Shown in pieces: positions 7,833-17,327 of a stretch of DNA of 57,396 nucleotides. Each line of letters opens with the position of its first letter. Positions within the stretch are counted from its first letter, which is position 1. Source of the DNA: Capnocytophaga sp. GTDB taxonomy: Bacteria > Bacteroidota > Bacteroidia > Flavobacteriales > Flavobacteriaceae. The DNA is taken from positions 1 to 57,396 of the forward strand of contig NZ_JAUNKD010000017.1 in the NCBI RefSeq assembly GCF_030532915.1. The letters run 5' to 3'. The notes under the pieces are model-generated. The model saw only the letters and a list, made by a program, of their open reading frames with translations, was not told the origin of the DNA and did no database searches. The position numbers and the translations under genes were made by a program.

Positions 7833-9080
7833 ATGTTTATATATCTTCAACTTTTAAAAGAGAGCCTAAACTTTGCCATAAAATCGCTTCGCGACAATAA
7901 GTTGCGTACGTTTTTATCGTTATTGGGCGTTACGGTCGGGATTTTTTCGATTATTTCGGTACTTTCAGCAGTGGATTCACTCAACCGCACCATACAGGAA
8001 AACCTGACGAGCTTGGACAAGAATACGTTCTACGTTTCGAAGTATTCTTTTGGTCCGACTGACGTACCGAGCTGGCAACGTGAGCGTTTTCCGCAGGTCA
8101 CGTACCAAGAGTACGAATTTATCAATCGGGAAGTGCCCAACATCGCTGCGGCTTCGTATATTATCTTTGGGGTAAATTCTTCCATCAAATACGAAGGCAA
8201 AACCATTGAAAATGTACCCGTAAGCGCCGCTACTTTCGAGATTTTTGACATTGAAGACATCAAAATAGAAAAAGGGCGACTCATATCGGCTGCCGAATCA
8301 AACGCCGGAGCGCCCGTGATTGTTTTGGGGCATCAGGTTGCCGCACAGCTTTTTGACTCGGAGCATCCTATCGGGAAGGAAGTGCGTTTCTTTGGTAGAA
8401 GGATGACCGTTATCGGTGTGATGAAGAAATACGGCACAATGGGGGGTGATGCCGACGATAAAGTGTTCGTGCTTGCCACTTTTATGCGGAATTTTATGAA
8501 TACCGGAGCGCAAGGCGTGCCTGCCGGCATTGCCATCAAACCCAAAAAGGACATCAATATGAAGGAATTTGAAAATAACCTCACGCAACGTTTGCGCAAA
8601 CATCGCGGAGTGAAATCAAACGAACCGGATAACTTCTTCATCAACAAAGTGTCAGCTTTTACCGAAATGATAGACCAAACCATCGGGATGATGAACCTTG
8701 TCGGCTGGATTGTGGGCGGTTTTTCAATTTTGGTGGGCGGTTTTGGCATTGCTAACATAATGTTTGTCAGCGTAAAGGAGCGTACTAGCCTCATCGGGAT
8801 TCAAAAATCGTTGGGAGCGAAGAATCAATTTATTTTATTTCAGTTTTTATTTGAATCGGTGCTCTTGGCGCTCATCGGCGGGCTTTTCGGGTTGTTACTG
8901 GTTTGGGTCGGCACGCAATTGGCATCAGACCTCACAGATGATTTTACGTTTGTACTCTCGCTTGCAAATATCTTCATCGGGGTGGGCGTTTCATTTGTTA
9001 TCGGATTGCTTTCAGGCATCATTCCGGCACTGACCGCCTCACGGCTAAACCCCGTTGAAGCAATTCGGTCGGGACAATAA
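7833..9080 (+). CDS. ABC transporter permease, MacB/FtsX type
   Basis: A 415-residue inner-membrane protein with the MacB layout: one membrane helix near residues 25-47, a large extracytoplasmic MacB_PCD-like domain, then three helices in the C-terminal FtsX domain (about 282-306, 330-360 and 372-400). The end, PALTASRLNPVEAIRSGQ, is the typical FtsX coupling-helix signature. Such permeases pair with an ATPase to export peptides or lipoproteins or to transmit force. No ATPase gene lies next to it, so it must use one encoded elsewhere. It stands alone between purH (divergent) and a bidirectional terminator. Confidence 0.9.
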   Translation: MFIYLQLLKESLNFAIKSLRDNKLRTFLSLLGVTVGIFSIISVLSAVDSLNRTIQENLTSLDKNTFYVSKYSFGPTDVPSWQRERFPQVTYQEYEFINREVPNIAAASYIIFGVNSSIKYEGKTIENVPVSAATFEIFDIEDIKIEKGRLISAAESNAGAPVIVLGHQVAAQLFDSEHPIGKEVRFFGRRMTVIGVMKKYGTMGGDADDKVFVLATFMRNFMNTGAQGVPAGIAIKPKKDINMKEFENNLTQRLRKHRGVKSNEPDNFFINKVSAFTEMIDQTIGMMNLVGWIVGGFSILVGGFGIANIMFVSVKERTSLIGIQKSLGAKNQFILFQFLFESVLLALIGGLFGLLLVWVGTQLASDLTDDFTFVLSLANIFIGVGVSFVIGLLSGIIPALTASRLNPVEAIRSGQ

Positions 9081-9116
9081 TATTTTGCTTTGTAAACTAC
9101 CTTCAAAGGGCAATAT

Positions 9117-9162
9117 AAAAAACATAAAAATACGGTGGAATTACCGCATTTTTATGTTTTTT
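9117..9162. terminator. bidirectional terminator between convergent genes
   Basis: AAAACATAAAAATACGGT pairs with ACCGCATTTTTATGTTTT with one mismatch. A runs on the left and T runs on the right let it work in both directions, serving the permease (plus) and the DUF4302 gene (minus). A short relic of the C-rich repeat (CTACCTTCAAAGGGCAAT) lies just upstream at about 9097-9114. Confidence 0.8.
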
Positions 9163-9184
9163 TGAAGTTAAAAATAATTTTCAG

Positions 9185-10447
9185 CTATCTTTTATCCAAC
9201 ACAAACCAAACATCAGGATTTTTGGCACTTGTCAGCTTTACACTGGTTGGATTAGCAGGATCATTGGGCTCTATTTTATAAGGAGCATTATTTACAAAAA
9301 AGTCACGAAGCGGCGCCAAATGCGAAAAAGCACCCCAATTTTTTCCTGCTTTGAGTAACGACATACCCAACTCGCCTTGCTTTTTACCTCCAGTGAAATT
9401 CAACTCAAATATCGTTTCATACCCTCTGTTAGGGTCTGATTTTAAAGTGGAAAAGAAACGAATTCCCTTGTAAGCACCTCCAAAATCAATGACTCTTAAT
9501 AAATCAACATCAATTCTATAAGCAGCCATTTTTTGGTTGTTAAGCAAATCCATCTGGTCAAACAGCGCTGTGAAAGCATCGGAACTTTTCGCGGGGTTTT
9601 TCAGTTCGGTTTGCCAAGTTGAATTTACCATATCAAGCGGAGCGGGATAGAGCAAGCCTAATGTTGTTTTTCCGTCCTGACTTGTGAGCGAGTTGGTGTC
9701 TTTATTTAACATTAACTCTTGAAACGTGGTTCCGTTTATAGTAATCGGCTCATAAAAGCGAATACCTTTATCGGTGTACAGATAGGTCGTTGCAATTGAT
9801 TTTGTTTCTTGATTTTCATCAAGATATGTAAAAACTATGTTTGCAGGTCGGGTAAATTTAATTTCCTTTCCATTTACCAAAAACTCAGCAAACCCTCTGG
9901 CTTTCACATACGCATTAAGTTCACTAACTTTATTAATAAAGGTTTCGGGACTTTCAGTAAGTTTTACCAAACGCATCACGCTGTGATATTTCTTTCCTTT
10001 AAGAAGAATTACATCGTCGGTAATAGACACTAATGAAAATTCAAAATCAGCTAATTGCCCATTGTAAGCACCTGAACTAGGCTCGGCAAAACTATGCAAC
10101 AACGGGTTGTATTCGTCAAAAGAAAGTGTTACCCCACCATTGGGCTTTACCGAATAGGCGGAAGCTATTGCTAAACCTGCATATACATCAAGCATTGCAG
10201 TTACTTGTGTTTCGGTAAACTTCAAGGTATACATATGCCCTTGTGCCAAGCGTTCTTTCCCGCCGGGGTAGTATTCAAAAGCCCAGCCGTTAGCCGAAGC
10301 TGTCAGTTTTTTTTGCAAATCGGCAATGGACTTTTGCATTCTTTCAGAAGCAGTACCATCAAACAGTTCTTCTTCAAACTTATTACTACACGCCCCTACT
10401 ACGAGAAAGGCAATGGTAAGTGCCAAAAATTGAGTTATTTTTTTCAT
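9185..10447 (-). CDS. DUF4302 lipoprotein of a SusCD operon
   Basis: A 420-residue predicted lipoprotein: signal peptide and lipobox (VGACSN, Cys20), then a beta-rich domain with aromatic segments such as GWAFEYYPGG, as in DUF4302, a Bacteroidota family recurrently found next to SusC/SusD genes. It is the last gene of the operon, 12 nt after the metallohydrolase gene. The family's function is not established; a role in binding the imported ligand or assembling the surface complex is inferred from context. There are acidic residues soon after the Cys (SNKFEEE), loosely like a Capnocytophaga surface-export signal. Confidence 0.8.
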   Translation of the reverse strand: MKKITQFLALTIAFLVVGACSNKFEEELFDGTASERMQKSIADLQKKLTASANGWAFEYYPGGKERLAQGHMYTLKFTETQVTAMLDVYAGLAIASAYSVKPNGGVTLSFDEYNPLLHSFAEPSSGAYNGQLADFEFSLVSITDDVILLKGKKYHSVMRLVKLTESPETFINKVSELNAYVKARGFAEFLVNGKEIKFTRPANIVFTYLDENQETKSIATTYLYTDKGIRFYEPITINGTTFQELMLNKDTNSLTSQDGKTTLGLLYPAPLDMVNSTWQTELKNPAKSSDAFTALFDQMDLLNNQKMAAYRIDVDLLRVIDFGGAYKGIRFFSTLKSDPNRGYETIFELNFTGGKKQGELGMSLLKAGKNWGAFSHLAPLRDFFVNNAPYKIEPNDPANPTSVKLTSAKNPDVWFVLDKR

Positions 10448-10459
10448 TTTTGATTCCTT

Positions 10460-11374
10460 TTAGTTAATGTTATCCAAATCAATATTTTGCAAATTATTGG
10501 CTCGTGTTTGTACCTCTGTTCTTAGGGCATCTAAATCGATTTTCCAAGCGTTTTGCAAATAGTTTTTAACGATTTCAATCTTTTGATTGATGATAGGTGC
10601 TCCGGTGGTTCCGGCGGCCGTCAATGCTTTTTGCCACTGAACGTCGGAATAAGTGATGTAGTGAGCGATAAGCTCCACGAAATCCTCATTGGGGTCTTTC
10701 ATTGAATATCGGCTGATAAAACCTTTTTGGTAAGCGTTCGTTTCCGTATTATCATTATTGCTCCAAGAATCACCGATATATTCTTTTGAGGTAACTAAAC
10801 GAAACTCAACCGGATAATCGATGGTTTGATGCAAAATGTGCGAAAACTCGTGAAAAATAGTTCTAAAATAATAGTTATACAAAAACTCGATGTTAGCAGG
10901 ATTACTAAAATTGGTTTCCAATGAATTCATTCCGTATAGGGTTATTTTCAAACCGCCTTCGGCTGTTCCCAGCACGATGGTTCCGTTATTTCTGTACGCA
11001 TACGACCCCACAAGCATAATCATCTTCGGGAAATATTTTTGCAGAAATCCTTTGGGAGCAACGGCATCGTAGGCATCTAAGCAAAGGTATTTCACCAAGT
11101 TTGCCATTTTTACTGAATTTTCATACGAAGCCGGCACGAGGGTATAATCCATATCACTTTCCACATCTTCCCATCGGTAAAGGTAGGAAATGTTGTACGG
11201 TTTGACAAATATTTTTTCGAGATATTTATCAAACGTGGTACTTTTGGGTGTGCCAAAATCAATCACTGTTCTGTCGGTATCGGGAGCATCTTCTTTTGAA
11301 CAAGCGATACCTCCTAATACGGTCAGCAATAACAATGAAACACTGTAAATCAATATTTTATTTAATTTCTTCAT
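10460..11374 (-). CDS. substrate-import-associated zinc metallohydrolase lipoprotein
   Basis: A 304-residue lipoprotein with Cys25 in the lipobox (GGIACSKEDA). The Ser-Lys-Glu-Asp after the Cys fits the lipoprotein export signal known from Capnocytophaga canimorsus, so surface exposure is predicted. A gluzincin zinc site is visible as H175-E-F-S-H179 in RTIFHEFSHILHQ, with a downstream acidic region (NEDFVELIAHY) that could give the third ligand. This fits the family of TonB-associated HExxH lipoproteins encoded with SusC/SusD. Probable role: trimming a protein or peptide ligand at the cell surface before import. It lies 21 nt after susD and 12 nt before the DUF4302 gene. Confidence 0.85.
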   Translation of the reverse strand: MKKLNKILIYSVSLLLLTVLGGIACSKEDAPDTDRTVIDFGTPKSTTFDKYLEKIFVKPYNISYLYRWEDVESDMDYTLVPASYENSVKMANLVKYLCLDAYDAVAPKGFLQKYFPKMIMLVGSYAYRNNGTIVLGTAEGGLKITLYGMNSLETNFSNPANIEFLYNYYFRTIFHEFSHILHQTIDYPVEFRLVTSKEYIGDSWSNNDNTETNAYQKGFISRYSMKDPNEDFVELIAHYITYSDVQWQKALTAAGTTGAPIINQKIEIVKNYLQNAWKIDLDALRTEVQTRANNLQNIDLDNIN

Positions 11375-11395
11375 TTTATCTCATTTTTAAGTTAA

Positions 11396-12961
11396 TTATC
11401 TTGGATTAGGTGTCAGCCCCGCATCAATCACATCTTGTGGCAACTGGAACGTTTTTCGTAAATCATTCACTTGCAATTGTCCGGCAACTGTTCGAGTTCC
11501 GTCTAAATTATGTACAATTCGCGGCACTTCAATATCGTAGCGACGAATGTCAAACCAACGTAAACCTTCGTGCAAGGTTAAAATACGACGGTAGTGTAAT
11601 GCACACTGAATGAGTGCTTCTTGCGTACCGGCTTCGAGTGCAAATTTCGGACTTAACTTTTTCTTGGCAGTGGGTGTATCTGCGGTGGAGTACGCCAACC
11701 CGTTAAAGAAAGTCTCTATATCGGCTTGTGAAATATCCTGACCGCTTCGCAAATAATTTTTGCTCCACGTATTTAGGTCTTCCACCCCTTTGGCATAATT
11801 TTTCATCATAATGTATGCCTCGGCACGTGTGATTAAGGTTTCTTCGGTTGAAAACAGCACACCAACGGTTCTGCTATACCCTATTTGGGCTATCAAATCA
11901 GTGTACTGAAAAATATACGGAATTTTGTAAGACAAAGTTTTATCCAAATTAGTCCCCGAATACACCGAAGGTTTGAATTTGAAAGTGCTAGTTCCGGTTG
12001 TTCCCCACGGACCGGGAGCAAACAAGGTTTCACGATCAGCCAAATTTCTGCCGTGAGAAAAACGCGACCCGAAAAAATAAGCCCCAAACGTAAGCCCCAT
12101 ATTGGAGTAGCTGGTTTGCAACAGCAAATTGGCTCTACGTTCCACATTGATATACTCATTAGGTACCGTAAGGCGAGGTGTTTCGGGCAACTCATCTAAA
12201 ATTTTCCAATCTCTAAGTGAATGCGATGCATCATCACCCAAAACCACACTGGCGTATTCCACCGCTTTTTGCCATCTTTCGTAGTACAGATTAAAACGGG
12301 CTGCAAAGGCATAAGCTGCCGAACGATTAAAATGATATTTTGGCACCGTGTAAATTTTATCATTTACCAAAGGCAATCCCAACTCAATATCGGCATTGAT
12401 TTTTTCATACACCTCTTTTACCGTACCTCGCTCATACTTAGGACTTAATGTAATTTCAGGTTTTTCCATATACGGAATTCCTAAATCAGAGGCACTGGTT
12501 TGGCTGTTGTAATGTTTTGAAAACAAATTCACTAACACAAAATGGTTATAAGCCCGTGCGATAAGTGCCTCGCCACGAAGTGCGTTAAGTTCCTGCGGAT
12601 ACCCCAAAGCCTCCAATGCGGCAAGTGCTTCATTGGCGTTAGAAATCGCTTTGTAAGACGTTTCCCAATATTTTTTTAAATCATCGGAGTATTCTTCTGT
12701 GATAGGTTCCCAGTAGGCTACTTGCCGATAAAACTCAGTTGAATTTGGATTTGATTCGCCATAATCATCAATGTTATCAGAAGCCAATTCGGCAGCCAAA
12801 GCATAAGTCTGGTCGGGGTAAGCCGAAACCAATATCTTCTTAATCTTATCTTCATTATCTAAAGTAGTACGGTTATCGGGCAGTTCATCTAAAAAATCAT
12901 TACACGAAGTGGCAAGCAACACTGCCACTCCCCCCAATATATATCTAAATCTATTTTTCAT
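11396..12961 (-). CDS. SusD/RagB-family outer-membrane lipoprotein
   Basis: Starting at the ATG at 12961 gives MKNRFRYILGG with a normal lipoprotein signal ending in ATSCNDFLDE. The frame is also open to an ATG at 12982, but that would overlap the susC stop. About 521 residues, the usual SusD length, with helical TPR-like segments (ANEALAALEALGYP, GEALIARAYNHFVLVNLF) and the conserved C-terminal pattern ending in LRWFDIRRYDI and LPQDVIDAGLTPNPR. It forms the lid over the SusC barrel and binds the ligand. It follows susC by about 10 nt and precedes two accessory lipoproteins. The ligand is not evident; the companion protease suggests a peptide or glycoprotein rather than a simple glycan. Confidence 0.93.
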   Translation of the reverse strand: MKNRFRYILGGVAVLLATSCNDFLDELPDNRTTLDNEDKIKKILVSAYPDQTYALAAELASDNIDDYGESNPNSTEFYRQVAYWEPITEEYSDDLKKYWETSYKAISNANEALAALEALGYPQELNALRGEALIARAYNHFVLVNLFSKHYNSQTSASDLGIPYMEKPEITLSPKYERGTVKEVYEKINADIELGLPLVNDKIYTVPKYHFNRSAAYAFAARFNLYYERWQKAVEYASVVLGDDASHSLRDWKILDELPETPRLTVPNEYINVERRANLLLQTSYSNMGLTFGAYFFGSRFSHGRNLADRETLFAPGPWGTTGTSTFKFKPSVYSGTNLDKTLSYKIPYIFQYTDLIAQIGYSRTVGVLFSTEETLITRAEAYIMMKNYAKGVEDLNTWSKNYLRSGQDISQADIETFFNGLAYSTADTPTAKKKLSPKFALEAGTQEALIQCALHYRRILTLHEGLRWFDIRRYDIEVPRIVHNLDGTRTVAGQLQVNDLRKTFQLPQDVIDAGLTPNPR

Positions 12962-12971
12962 ATTCTGTTTT

Positions 12972-15900
12972 TTAAATTCCAATTTTTAAAGATAATGTTA
13001 TTTGTTTTGACATAGGCGTTGCCACCCCTCCGGAGTTAAAGAACTCGGGATCTTGTCCGTTGAGTTTTTTATCGGCATAAAGCAAGAACAGATTCGTCGC
13101 CTGCAACTTCAAACCTAAATTTTTAAGCTTAAATTTCTCAACAAGTTCTTTGTCAAAATCATAACCCAACGAAATTTCTTTAAGGCGAATAAAATCTCCT
13201 TTGGCAATACGTGCCGAAGAATAATTATACGCGTTGTAGGCACGACTTAATCTACTATCATCCTTGTCCATTCTGCGAGTGGCAATCACCGGAATATCGG
13301 TATGGTTTTCATCTCCCGCCACTACCCAACGGTTTGCAAACTCACGTGGCATTGCATCTAAATCAGAATATTCTTTTGAGAATATAGGATTTAAACGTAC
13401 TACGTTACCAAACGAATAGGTGATGAAGACGTTTAATTTCAACCCTTTGTATCTAAACAAGTTACTCAAACCACCGGTATCGGTAGGGTCAACAGAACCG
13501 GAATATACCAAATGATTGATTTTTTTACGTTCTTGAAAGTTAAGGTCTGTGCTTGTAAGCTCGCCCTTTTCGTTAATAAAGGTTGGCACGCCGCTTGAAT
13601 TAAGCCCTCTGTAATCAAATGAGAACAATGAACGCGCCGGATATCCCTCGCGGGCAAAACCTTCACTTTTAACCAAATCAATTACACGGGTAAAGTTATC
13701 CAACCGAACAATTTCATTGTTCGCTTTGGCGTAAGTAAAGTTGGTTTCCCAAGAGAAATTGTCAGTTTTAACATTCACCGTGTTGATTGAAAGCTCAAGA
13801 CCGCTTGATTTCATTTTGGCTACGTTTCCGTATTTTTGAATTTCACCACCCAAACCTTGCGTAGTAGTAATTCCGATTAGGTCATAATTATTGCGGGTGT
13901 AATAATCAGCCCCTACATTGATTCTTCCGTTAAGGAAACCTACGTCAATCCCCACGTTAACTTCTTTTTTCTTTTCGTAGGTAAGTTCGCTATTTTGCAA
14001 TGAATAAACATACAAAGCGGTTTCTTGGGTGCTGGTGCTGGGACGCCACGGATTGGTACTGCGGATATCTACCAAACTGTTGGTTACCCACGACGGACCG
14101 CGGTCAGCCGTTAAACTATATGAACCTTTCAACGTTAAGTGCGAAACATATTTCTGTTTTGAGAAGAAATCTTCTTCGTGTACATTCCAAGCTCCTGAAA
14201 TATTCCAAGTAGGCAACCAACGAGCTGAACGTGAGCGACCCAATTTGTTTGTCCCTTCATATCGCAAGGTTCCGTTGATGGTGTATCGATGTTTCCAAGA
14301 ATAAGTACCATTGGCAAAAAACGCCATATTTCGGTAGCGTGTATTGCTGATTGAATAATACAAATCATTCTCTTCTATACCGCGTTTGAAAGCGTTTAAA
14401 ACATAGAAAGGCTGTTCTCCTAGTGCATATTGCAACCCGTAACCTCTCATTTTATTGTTGTTACGGTCAGTACTGTTTGACTCTGCCCCCAAGTTGAGGT
14501 TTACCGTATGATCATTGTTGATAATGTCTTTATACGCCAATGATGAACGAAAATCATACCCAAGTAAGTTATAATTGGTGCGGCGGTAAATTCCCCCTTG
14601 TGGCAAAATGCTTTCAGGCAAAGCGTGCGGGTTGTCACGGTCTTTATAGAGCAACGGATTACGGTCTCTGATAGTAGCTGTTTCCATAGCTCGGTAAGCG
14701 TTTGCCTGATTAGAAAATTCAGTAGCGTGGTGGTCAATATTCGTGTTTTGATATTTGATAGCCACCATATTAGAGAAATTTATTTTTGGAGAAATTTTCC
14801 ACTGTAACTCACCTTGAAAACGCAAATCCACTACGTTTAAATCCATATAGTTATTATCCAATTCGTGGAAGATATTGAACGGTGCATAGTTACGTTTGTA
14901 AAATTCATCAGTTCGCAGGGTACGCGATGAATTGATGGCAAATGAATACGGATTGATATCAAAATCACGTTTTACCTCTCCGCTAACGGCATCGGTGCTT
15001 TGTGAGAGTGTTCCGGGTGCACGCTGTTTTCGGTATGAAGCATTTGTGATAATATTCAACGACAAACTTTCAGATAGTTTAAAGTTTGAATTAAAATTCC
15101 CCGTGTAGCGGTTCACCTTGCTTTGCACCGTCCAGCCGGGGTCAACCAAGGCACTGAGCGACCCATAGTAGGTTGATTTTTCGGTACCGCTTGACATACT
15201 AACTGAATGATTTTGCATCACATTGGTTGAAAAAAGCGCATTGAACCAGTTGGTGTTACGCAATTCGGCCTCACGTAAATAAGCCGCTTTTGCCTCAGGT
15301 GTATTTTCCAACTTGAATTGCCCAGTAGCCGGATCAATTTCGCTTAGCAGTTTGTACATCTGTCCGTAAACCCCACTCTCTTTGGCAGTTGCCACATCGG
15401 CATAATTAAGCCAACCTCCGTTTCGCATTTCTTCGTAAACCGACATTTGCTCTTGCGAGTTCATAATATTAAAATCGGTATATGAAGGAATGAATCGGAA
15501 AGTTGATTCGTTACTATAATTAAACGTGCTCACGCCGGCTTTTCCTCTTTTGGTAGTAATGACAATTACCCCTGCCATTGCTCTTGCTCCATAAATGGAC
15601 GTAGCTGAACCGTCTTTAAGCACTTCAAAACTCTCAATATCATCGGCATTAAGCCCCGCAATGGCAGAACTAATTAGGGTAGTGGCATCTCCTGATGAAA
15701 GGGCATCAGCCCCGAGTTCTACTACATCTTCAATGATAATCCCATCAACTACCCAAAGGGGTTTTTGATTTCCGTAGATGGAAGTTGCCCCACGCACTCT
15801 GATTTTTGGAGCAGCCCCGAAAGTGCCCGACACGTTTTGCACGGTAACCCCAGCTGAACGCCCTTCCAAAGCACGACTCACATCGGGCACACCTGCCAAA

Positions 15901-16289
15901 CGGGTGGTTTCGGCAACGATTTTGTCGGCAGCTCCGGTAAACAAACGGCGGTCGGTGGTGGTAATACCGGTAACCACTACCTGCTCCAATTCTTCAGCAG
16001 ATTCCTTCAAAACCACATCAATTTTGCTTAAAGTTCCTACTTTTTTATCAACGGTTATCATTCCGATGTACGAAAATTGAAGCGTTTTTCCAACGGAAGC
16101 CTTAATGGTGTATTTTCCGTCAAAATCAGTTTGCGTTCCTTTTTGTTCCCCCTTGATGATTACAGTCACACCGGGCAACGGAATGCCACCTTCATCTTTC
16201 ACGGTTCCCGTAATTGTTTTTTCTTGTGCAAAGGTAAACCCAAATGCCAAGAAAAAAAGCAATACTAAACAAATGGTTCTCTCTCTCAT
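12972..16289 (-). CDS. SusC/RagA-family TonB-linked outer-membrane transporter
   Basis: A 1105-residue barrel protein: signal peptide ending in FTFAQ, a CarboxypepD_reg-like domain (ITGTVKDEGGIPLPGVTVI..., residues about 25-100), a TonB-box-like segment EQVVVTG, a plug domain with VRGATSIYGNQKPLWVVDG and the SusC signature DGSATSIYGARAMAGVIVI, then the beta-barrel to the C-terminus. It imports a large ligand across the outer membrane with energy from TonB. It is the first gene of a four-gene operon (SusC, SusD, metallohydrolase, DUF4302) and has a good promoter at 16319-16349. No glycoside hydrolase is nearby, so this is not a typical polysaccharide locus. Confidence 0.95.
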   Translation of the reverse strand: MRERTICLVLLFFLAFGFTFAQEKTITGTVKDEGGIPLPGVTVIIKGEQKGTQTDFDGKYTIKASVGKTLQFSYIGMITVDKKVGTLSKIDVVLKESAEELEQVVVTGITTTDRRLFTGAADKIVAETTRLAGVPDVSRALEGRSAGVTVQNVSGTFGAAPKIRVRGATSIYGNQKPLWVVDGIIIEDVVELGADALSSGDATTLISSAIAGLNADDIESFEVLKDGSATSIYGARAMAGVIVITTKRGKAGVSTFNYSNESTFRFIPSYTDFNIMNSQEQMSVYEEMRNGGWLNYADVATAKESGVYGQMYKLLSEIDPATGQFKLENTPEAKAAYLREAELRNTNWFNALFSTNVMQNHSVSMSSGTEKSTYYGSLSALVDPGWTVQSKVNRYTGNFNSNFKLSESLSLNIITNASYRKQRAPGTLSQSTDAVSGEVKRDFDINPYSFAINSSRTLRTDEFYKRNYAPFNIFHELDNNYMDLNVVDLRFQGELQWKISPKINFSNMVAIKYQNTNIDHHATEFSNQANAYRAMETATIRDRNPLLYKDRDNPHALPESILPQGGIYRRTNYNLLGYDFRSSLAYKDIINNDHTVNLNLGAESNSTDRNNNKMRGYGLQYALGEQPFYVLNAFKRGIEENDLYYSISNTRYRNMAFFANGTYSWKHRYTINGTLRYEGTNKLGRSRSARWLPTWNISGAWNVHEEDFFSKQKYVSHLTLKGSYSLTADRGPSWVTNSLVDIRSTNPWRPSTSTQETALYVYSLQNSELTYEKKKEVNVGIDVGFLNGRINVGADYYTRNNYDLIGITTTQGLGGEIQKYGNVAKMKSSGLELSINTVNVKTDNFSWETNFTYAKANNEIVRLDNFTRVIDLVKSEGFAREGYPARSLFSFDYRGLNSSGVPTFINEKGELTSTDLNFQERKKINHLVYSGSVDPTDTGGLSNLFRYKGLKLNVFITYSFGNVVRLNPIFSKEYSDLDAMPREFANRWVVAGDENHTDIPVIATRRMDKDDSRLSRAYNAYNYSSARIAKGDFIRLKEISLGYDFDKELVEKFKLKNLGLKLQATNLFLLYADKKLNGQDPEFFNSGGVATPMSKQITLSLKIGI

Positions 16290-16318
16290 ACGTTGTCTAC
16301 TTTTATTGTTAGTTGAGG

Positions 16319-16349
16319 CAAAATTATAAAAACATCTAAATAAAACAAA
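16319..16349 (-). promoter_or_regulatory. promoter of the SusCD operon
   Basis: On the minus strand TTTG (16349-16346), a 19-nt spacer and TAATTTTG (16326-16319) match the Bacteroidota primary-sigma consensus TTTG-N19-21-TAnnTTTG. Transcription should begin near 16312, giving an untranslated leader of about 23 nt before the susC start at 16289. Confidence 0.65.
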
Positions 16350-16353
16350 TTTA

Positions 16354-16706
16354 CGAAGAATAAAAAACCATTCATCTACCTTTAAGCAGAAAAAACCTAC
16401 AAAAATAGTGTATCGTTTATCATTTTGTTAATAAAATATTAAAATCATATTTTTTTAACAACAAAAATACGAATAATTCATTTTCACAACCCTTCTAAAA
16501 AACAGCAGCTATAAAAAGACCTCTTAACCCTTAACTTTATAAAACACTGTTTACAAACAACTTAACACAAAAACAAAGAAACAATGGTTTTCAAAAAATA
16601 ATTTCAATTTCGATAATGTTTAACCTTTTTTAACTAATTTCATTAACTAAAAAACAATCACTCACTTGACAATTTACCCAAAACACATCAAATAAAAGTT
16701 AAGTCT
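16354..16706. other. A/T-rich spacer between susC promoter and response regulator
   Basis: About 350 bp with many short A and T tracts and no open frame. I see no clear hairpin terminator for the response-regulator gene and no second promoter that I would defend. A regulator binding site upstream of the susC -33 box would lie here, but no repeat or palindrome stands out. Confidence 0.5.
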
Positions 16707-17327
16707 TTAATCATCAAAAATTGATTTAACTTTTTGCAACAACATCACCGTTTTATTCACATTAAACTTTTGCATTAAGTTTTTACGATGCGAATCAACC
16801 GTTAGCGGACTAATATTCATTTTTTCGGCTATTTGCGTGGAAGACAACCCTTCGGCAAGATACCTCAACACTTCCTTTTCACGGCGGGTAATCATCGGAA
16901 TTTCTTCAAAATCGTGCCGTGAAGGTGTTAAAAGCTCAACAATCTGTTGGTTTAAATACGTTTTTCCTTCGTAAACGGTTAAAATAGCTTCTTCTATCTC
17001 GGTCATCGGGCTGCTTTTAAGCAAATATCCCGCCACGCCATCGCCAAGCATTTGCCCAATAACAATAGGGTCATCTACGTTGCTGAGCCCTAAAATTTTC
17101 AGCCCCGCATAGCGGCGTTTTAGGTCTAAACAAATCTCCGAAGCCTTTCCGTCGGGCAAATGAATGTCAAGCAACAACACATCGGCTATGACATTTTTAA
17201 GAACCTCAGTGAGTTGCGCTATGGTTGAAGCAGTTGCCACAACTTCCATCTCGGGATGTGATGTTATGAAACTTTGCAAACCTTGATTGATAACTGGGTG
17301 GTCATCGCAAATAATAATTCGTATCAT
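16707..17327 (-). CDS. LuxR/NarL-type response regulator
   Basis: Start ATG at 17327 (MIRIIICDDHPVINQGL) gives 206 residues and a 4-nt ATGA overlap with the kinase stop, a typical coupling. A receiver domain (1-120) carries the acidic pair Asp8/Asp9 and the phospho-acceptor Asp54 in LLLDIHLPDG. A C-terminal LuxR helix-turn-helix (about 140-205) shows ITRREKEVLRYLAEGLSSTQIAEKMNIS. It is expected to bind DNA when phosphorylated by the adjacent kinase. The SusCD operon begins about 420 bp downstream on the same strand and is a plausible target; this is inference from position. Confidence 0.93.
   Translation of the reverse strand: MIRIIICDDHPVINQGLQSFITSHPEMEVVATASTIAQLTEVLKNVIADVLLLDIHLPDGKASEICLDLKRRYAGLKILGLSNVDDPIVIGQMLGDGVAGYLLKSSPMTEIEEAILTVYEGKTYLNQQIVELLTPSRHDFEEIPMITRREKEVLRYLAEGLSSTQIAEKMNISPLTVDSHRKNLMQKFNVNKTVMLLQKVKSIFDD

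Noticed and set aside
8298..9106. Minus-strand open frames of 88-153 codons opposite the permease gene
   Set aside because: Shadow frames; the plus-strand protein is a full-length FtsX-type permease.
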